From positions 267,837 to 331,836 of the forward strand of contig SCFE01000018.1 of the NCBI GenBank assembly GCA_004352715.1: DNA of 64,000 bases, read 5' to 3'. A program made the translations under genes and the position numbers. A model generated the notes under the pieces. That model made no database searches. It was not told where the DNA came from and saw only the letters and a program-made list of their open reading frames with translations. The stretch comes from Hofstenia miamia (Eukaryota > Xenacoelomorpha > Acoela). Of this stretch, positions 58,941 through 64,000 are shown piece after piece; the first letter of the stretch is position 1; every line of letters starts with the position of its first letter.

Positions 58941-59562
58941 CTTGAAGAACGACAAAATACTTCTCTGTTAACTAAATTCCATAAAGGAGATGGTAAAATT
59001 TCAGTTTTCCACAAAAAATGTTTGTAAAAGTATGTATTGGTATTTTTAATTTGATTTATAAACTAAGGTTAATTATTCGTAAAAATATTTAATATTTGAG
59101 TAGCTTATGCAATTCAATGATAACTAAATATTGGTTTGAAGCATCAATCCGAAACAAGGACAACATTAGAAATGTCACCAAGGTCATGTCTGAAAACGGG
59201 TCAAACTTTTCGGACTCGAACCTACGCACACCGAATAATATGTAGACACAACCCAATCTGAGCCGTCTTTCTAAATTTGACCCAACTGTAACAAGGCAAA
59301 CAAAACTATATGTGATTTCAGACATAACTAGCTAGGCAGAGTAGCAAAAATAAATGCTTTGTTAAGCATTGGTTGTCATACGACAAAACAGTTACATGTT
59401 ACATACCTTTCAATTCTTCAATATAGCCTGAAAAGTTATGCAAGTAACAAGCAATTGATGTCAAATTCATTGATTAACCTGAAATTTCCCGATTTAATAT
59501 AAAAAACATCGACACGATCCGACCGGGACATGCAAAAAATTTGAATCAACCCTACCCAACCC

Positions 59563-59598
<36 letters not shown>

Positions 59599-61133
59599 NT
59601 ATTGTAAAAATGGGTTTTATGAAGTCTTTAACTGAAGTAATTTCACAAGTAAACTAATATTGTAGATATTTCATGAAGTTCTTAATTTCACAATCTTTCT
59701 GTAACATCTACAAGAAAAACATTTATGTTATCACTAAGAAGTATACATACTAGACCTAACGAATAAAGGCACACAGTTTTTCTAAATTGAAGAGAAATAT
59801 TTTGTATCTAAGTGCATTTACCTCTATAAGAATTAAGCAAATCATTAGTGTTGTAATTGGTCGCAGACGAATGTACAATTTCTGAGCACATCCATAGTCA
59901 TAGTATATTTTTTTTTGGCATTGCCCATTCACACAACATGATACTGGTATCGTTATGTTGGCGTAATTTGAGGATGATTCCACACCACAGCATGAGATCT
60001 CGTTTTGCAATGTATTCCAGAAGTTCCCGGTTGTGTTTGAATTTTGCTTAAACTTGCGTTCAAAAGATTTATAGAATACTTGCTTTGAAAGATTGTAGGT
60101 TATTTCAAAATACAAAGGTGAAGAAATATTTTAAGCACTAGAATAAAATAGAATAAAGTTCCTTATTAAGTGTGCTACGAGAGATGTACATGGCACGAGT
60201 TGCCCTTGTGTCGGGGTGGGTTTGGCGAAAGCATTGGAAAAAATAATCCAAAAAATTATTTGAAATTTCAAAAATAACTTATCATTACGCAACTGTACTC
60301 AAATCAACACAAATCCAATCAATTGCATATAATTAAACTGCCTAACATGTCAGTTTATTGCTTACAGGTTTAAAATAATAAATTTGCATAGTCAAAGCCT
60401 ACTTTAAGTGGTGTCCCATGTAAAACCAAGAATGAACCACATATTGCTTTAACGAAGTATTAATTCTTAGGAGCATCACAAATTATTTTTCACTTCTATA
60501 GTCTTATATCCATCATATTTTCCTCAAAACAAGCAGAAAGTAAATGGTATATCAACATAAACAAGTGATTATAGGGTAAGACTTGTATAAATATTAGAGT
60601 AAGGCTTCCCCTGTATAATTTGATCCGTAATACAAGCCTTATATGAGTATCAAAAGTCTAACCCGGTCCCTTATATATTAGAACTGGGCGCCAGCCGGCT
60701 GAGCCGCCGCCGCCGCCGACATATTTTAGGTCAGTCACAGCCGCCGGAAAATTTAGACGACTGAGCCGATCGATAACTAAAACTGTATCAAGACAAACGA
60801 AATGTGTCATAAAAGAGAAACAGCATTTAATGTCGTTGATGTGACAGTGACATTGATTAGGTTATTTCTTATTAATCAGATTGCCTGTAAGGGCATGAGA
60901 AACCTTTTTGGAGATAGATAGTTTCATAATACTGCTTGCATCATATACGGGTTTTATAGGATTATAGGCCTTATAGGATTTCTATTTGGAATATTATACA
61001 TTCTAATCCAGTTCTATAGATATCGCTCAGCCGACGGCGCCGCCACCGCCGACCCTATTGGGTCACGCCGCAAATAGTAGTCGGCTGACGACGGCGCCCA
61101 CCTCTATTATATATATATATATATATATATGTA

Positions 61134-61165
<32 letters not shown>

Positions 61166-61420
61166 NNNNNNNNNNNNNNNNNNNNNNNNNNNNNNNNNNN
61201 NNNNNNNNNNNNNNNNNNNNNNNNNNNNNNNNNNNNNNNNNNNNNNNNNNNNNNNNNNNNNNNNNNNNNNNNNNNNNNNNNNNNNNNNNNNNNNNNNNNN
61301 NNNNNNNNNNNNNNNNNNNNNNNNNNNNNNNNNNNNNNNNNNNNNNNNNNNNNNNNNNNNNNNNNNNNNNNNNNNNNNNNNNNNNNNNNNNNNNNNNNNN
61401 NNNNNNNNNNNNNNNNNNNN

Positions 61421-61453
<33 letters not shown>

Positions 61454-61477
61454 TGTAATGTATATATATATATATGA

Positions 61478-61509
<32 letters not shown>

Positions 61510-62140
61510 ATGCTTGTGTTTATATATTTTTCTTGCCCAGCTAGTAGCATTACAAAAATTTGTTGTTATGTAATTTTATGTTATGTTAAGCCCGAAGTTA
61601 GTGATTCAATACAAGCCTGTCTAAATGGAAAAGTAAGATACCAGTTTTTGGAAGATAGCGTGATCAAAGCAATATAGAGAAAATAAATAATGCGTTACTA
61701 TGAGCTTGCGCCTCAATATTTTTCAATCTTTCAAATACCATCAATTTGGATTTCTTTAAATAAATGAAATCAGTTCCTAAATTAATGACAACTAATCCAA
61801 ACGACAAGCACAAAATCAGCAAAATAATTATTGCACTCAATACAACGAGCTTGTTAGAATAGAATTCGTTATATGAAGCCAGAAGAGCAAATCCAGCAAA
61901 ACCAACTAATGAGAGGCAAAACAAAGTTGCAGGCCATCTAATGAATGTAATGTTATAATGAACACCAATGTAATGTATGATTTGTTGAGACGGTAAACCA
62001 TTAAACAAGTATGGTATCAAAAATAATCCAAGAAGAGATGTCAGAATAATGCACATTGCTGCAGATGCAACACATGATTTTAGAAAATGCTTAAAGTTTA
62101 TATCTTGTCTGGAATCTTTAAAGTTCTCTCTTGGTTTCAT
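58551..62140 (-). CDS. Tetraspanin family membrane protein (3-exon model)
   Basis: Exons 62140-61699, 60078-59822 and 58940-58551 join in frame (1089 nt, 362 aa). Tetraspanins are four-pass membrane organisers at the plasma membrane or endosomes. Visible parts: a short cytoplasmic N-terminus; TM1 around CVASAAMCIILTSLLGLF (residues 23-47); a small loop with an N-glycosylation site (NIT); TM2 (WPATLFCLSLVGFAGFALLA); TM3 (LSAIIILLILCLSFGLVVI); and a large loop with CCG, PVSCC, NGQC and YGC, six cysteines in the canonical pattern. TM4 is split by intron 2 (PITTLMICLILIE | VVAMFWGIRIIM). After TM4 comes a tail of about 105 residues, much longer than the usual 5-20. Upstream and downstream neighbours are transposons. 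The particular subfamily is not recognisable. Confidence 0.82.
59569..59599. repeat. (TA)n with single N in tetraspanin intron 2
   Basis: TA run ending ...TACN at 59599. It follows GC-richer text with ACCCTACCCAACCCACGG. Confidence 0.9.
59822..60078 (-). CDS. Tetraspanin exon 2 (large extracellular loop)
   Basis: It carries FWNTLQNEISCCGVESSSNY, TIPVSCCVNGQC and YYDYGCAQKLYIRLRP, the signature cysteines, then the first half of TM4. The donor is ATTGAG|GTAAAT (strong), phase 0. The acceptor ending at 60079 (AAGCAAG) fits phase but has only a moderate pyrimidine tract, so the 5' edge may be a few codons off. Confidence 0.75.
60671..61114. mobile_element. GC-rich hAT-like MITE in tetraspanin intron 1
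   Basis: The ends are TAGAACTGGGCGCCAGCCGG (from 60679) and, inverted, TAGAGGTGGGCGCCGTCGTC (to 61106). They are flanked by identical 8-mers TTATATAT at 60671-60678 and 61107-61114. The 428-bp element has CCGCCGCCGCCG-rich ends and an AT-rich centre with no transposase. The right target duplication merges with a (TA)n array. Confidence 0.85.
61107..61500. repeat. (TA)n / (TG)n array with 255-N gap
   Basis: TA runs on both sides of N at 61166-61420, then a (TG)n stretch at about 61496-61508. The gap lies within tetraspanin intron 1's border region, upstream on the + strand of exon 1. Confidence 0.93.
61699..62140 (-). CDS. Tetraspanin exon 1
   Basis: Starts at ATG 62140 (MKPRENFKDSRQ). It codes for TM1, the small loop, TM2, TM3 and the beginning of the large loop up to IEAQAH. 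The donor CATA|GTAACG leaves phase 1. The start is chosen because it is the first Met before TM1 and gives a normal short cytoplasmic N-terminus. Confidence 0.78.
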
Positions 62141-62348
62141 AGTCCGATATATTTGTCTTAAAGTTATTTAAAATGACGTGGGAAATTTATTCAGTCAACT
62201 TATCAATGATAGAATCCATTGAAACAAAAATTCATATTGATGAATATACCTGACAATTTTTAAAAACATCAGCTTTTGTAGGTGAGAAATATTAATGAAA
62301 TAGTTAGGTGTATAACGCTGTTAAATCTATTATCGCCTCTTTATAATG

Positions 62349-62350
62349 AC

Positions 62351-62405
<55 letters not shown>

Positions 62406-62420
62406 TATAACAATAATAAT
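62349..62420. repeat. (TAA)n microsatellite upstream of tetraspanin
   Basis: ATAATAATAAT trinucleotide run of about 55 bp with a short imperfect continuation. It lies some 210 bp upstream of the tetraspanin start codon. Confidence 0.93.
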
Positions 62421-62589
62421 AATTTACATATTTACCTCGCATTTCAACTTTTCAGTTGAAGAATATCAAGAAAGTATAATAAAAACATAACTAAGAATAA
62501 ATAAGTGTGGCATAATCTTTTACTTCTTTGAAAATATAAACGAATCACGCAACCTATAGGTATTGTACAAAGGGAGATTTTGACCTTGA

Positions 62590-64000
62590 TTGCCTGCAGC
62601 CTTCCAGTTCTTCATCTTTTATGCTTCTTACTCACTGCTCCTGCCGAATATCTCAACACTGGTATCGCCCACATATTAATTGCTTTTATGCTGTTCTGCC
62701 CATTCAATGCTGACTTCTGTAGTACCTTCCTTACTCTCCTCTAGTATTCTTTCATTTCCTCGTGATCTGTTTTGTCCTTCTCTATTACTGCTAAGCACTT
62801 GTGAACTTCTTCAGCCAATACCCATGTACCTCCTCTCTGCCTGGCGCCTTTCAATTCTTCATCTTCTTTAGAGCCTCCTTCAGCTTTGCAGTTGTGATTA
62901 CTTCTTCTTCTTGTCTGAACTCCTTCTGCATTTGCTCACTCTCTATCTCTGGTCCCACACTTCCCCATATATTCTCCTAGAACCTTACTGCGTCCTCACC
63001 TGCTCTAGCTGTAGCCTTTTCTCCTGCATCTAGTTATTTGTAGAATCGTCCTTCTTGGGTCTCAAACTTTATATTGTCTCTTGCCTGCTTTGCCCTTCTC
63101 AGTTTCTCAGCTTGCCCTATATTTTCTTAGTTTCTGAGCTTCCGCAACTAATCTCTGCTTTAGCTTTTCTCTTGTAGTTTCTATAGTCTTCCCTTTACCT
63201 ACCCTGCACCTGTCCTGTACCGCCTTACTTGTCCTGATCTTCCCTATTTGCTGCCTAATCTTTGCCACTTTATTCTCAATTCTTCTTTCCCATGCTGTCT
63301 TTCTGTCTCCCTTATCTTCTTGTCGCCTTTTCTTCTTCATGTCCATGCCTACATTTTTCTGCACCTCACATGCGCATGCATACACTAAGCTATTTACTTC
63401 TGTGACACTCCTAGCATCTATCCTCTCCAACACTTTATTGACCTTTGCTGTCTCTACTGCTAGCTTTCTTTTCTTAACTCCTCTTGGAACTGGCAACCTA
63501 GTTCTCTCACCTATTTCTTCCTTCATCTTTTTTTCTTGATTGCTGCTTCAAGTTTCTGCGTCCACTGGTTCTACTGCTTCCGTTACTTCTGTCTCAACGT
63601 CTATCAATTCATCTTCCCTTTGCTTAGTCTGTTCAACTCTCTGTTTCCCTTTACTGTTATCCAACTGTAACTTTCGCACTTGCCCTGCAAGCCTCTGCTC
63701 TGTAACTTCTAATCCTGTTCCTGCCTTCCTCCATTCTTCCAACATTCTCTTCCTGTAACCCCTCTCATCTGGCCTGCTTCTTCTGTAACACTCCAATGCT
63801 GTCCTGTTCTGCTCATCTGTCCATTTGTGCCGTTGTCTATTGGTCTGTGTGGATCCTATACTGCCACTTCTCGAGTCCACACTCCCGATTATGGAGTCCA
63901 CCTGACCGGAGATTCTTCACAACCTCTGAACATTTAAGGCCTGCCGGGGATTGAGGGCCTTTTCTTTTGGTTTCACTCTCATTGAAGGTAGGGTCGGGGG
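62590..64000 (-). mobile_element. Non-LTR retrotransposon 5' part, GC-rich, runs off the window
   Basis: The minus strand from 63901 reads a Myb/SANT-like block (RHKWTDEQNRTALECYRRSR, DERGYRKRMLEEWRKAG, TEQRLAGQVRKLQ). From about 63526 follow RLPVPRGVKKRKLAVETAKV, NSLVYACACEVQKNVGMDMK, AWERRIENKVAKIRQQIGKI and a QRLVAEAQKLRKYRA helix. Further on a decayed stretch leads to LKEALKKMKN*KAPGREEVHGYWLKKFTS (near 62900), the conserved KMKNWKAPG-x-DG-V-x-GYW entry into the RT of R2/Utopia-like elements, here with stops in place of Trp. The sequence then stops before the RT core, so it is 3'-truncated. Confidence 0.8.

Noticed and set aside
59089-59325. Minus-strand frame with FLMLSLF as an alternative TM4 exon of the tetraspanin
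   Set aside because: The CAG acceptor in it leaves the wrong phase. Exon 3 at 58940 completes TM4 in phase.
60116-60141. Strong acceptor ATTTTATTCTAG (ending 60138) as the start of tetraspanin exon 2
   Set aside because: The frame it opens from the exon 1 phase meets a stop within 13 codons, and the loop frame itself has a stop at 60133-60131. The weaker acceptor at 60079 fits.
61107-61550. Long open frames over (TA)n and N runs (also at 20.3, 21.7, 25.0 and 58.0 kb)
   Set aside because: They are translations of TA repeats and gap characters and have no coding meaning.

Overview
This is a eukaryotic, almost certainly invertebrate metazoan, genomic scaffold segment. The evidence is the high A+T content, long intergenic DNA, GT-AG introns, assembly gaps at (TA)n arrays, and many classes of animal transposon. 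Nothing in the window lets me name the species or phylum. No bacterial operon, CRISPR array, rRNA or tRNA gene is visible.

Two host genes can be reconstructed. (1) On the + strand, eleven exons at 4531-46635 join in frame (1944 nt, 647 codons plus stop). I read them as a homologue of FANCB, the Fanconi anaemia core-complex scaffold protein. The order of segments matches the vertebrate protein from memory, and every exon-exon phase fits. Its first modelled intron is about 26.2 kb and holds most of the transposons in the window. (2) On the - strand, three exons at 62140-58551 join in frame (1089 nt) into a tetraspanin. It has four membrane segments, a CCG / PVSCC / GC large loop and an unusually long C-terminal tail.

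The rest is a transposon graveyard. 4.8-31 kb (FANCB intron 1): a 169-bp satellite, two hAT elements (one with exact 8-bp target duplications), a 192-bp triplet repeat, a CR1/Jockey-like LINE, a Tc3-like element with long terminal inverted repeats, a TIR MITE, a Tc1-like element, a piggyBac element bounded by TTAA, and a deleted mariner. 31-46.5 kb (other FANCB introns): two non-autonomous hAT elements and a decayed mariner/Tc1 transposase. 46.7-54 kb (downstream): a LINE starting about 100 bp after the FANCB stop, a Tc1-like element, a duplicated LINE carrying FADD at the RT active site, and a Penelope-like fragment with a GIY-YIG endonuclease. 58-62 kb: the tetraspanin gene with a GC-rich hAT MITE in its first intron. 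62.6-64 kb: a non-LTR element of much higher G+C running off the right edge.

I did not find an obviously new multi-gene system. The observations most worth following are the transposon-laden FANCB gene, the 41-nt intron inside the Tc3-like transposase, the repeated abutment of TA-targeting elements on (TA)n arrays, and the homogenised satellite. All identifications come from reading translated sequence and remembered family motifs; no database search was run.
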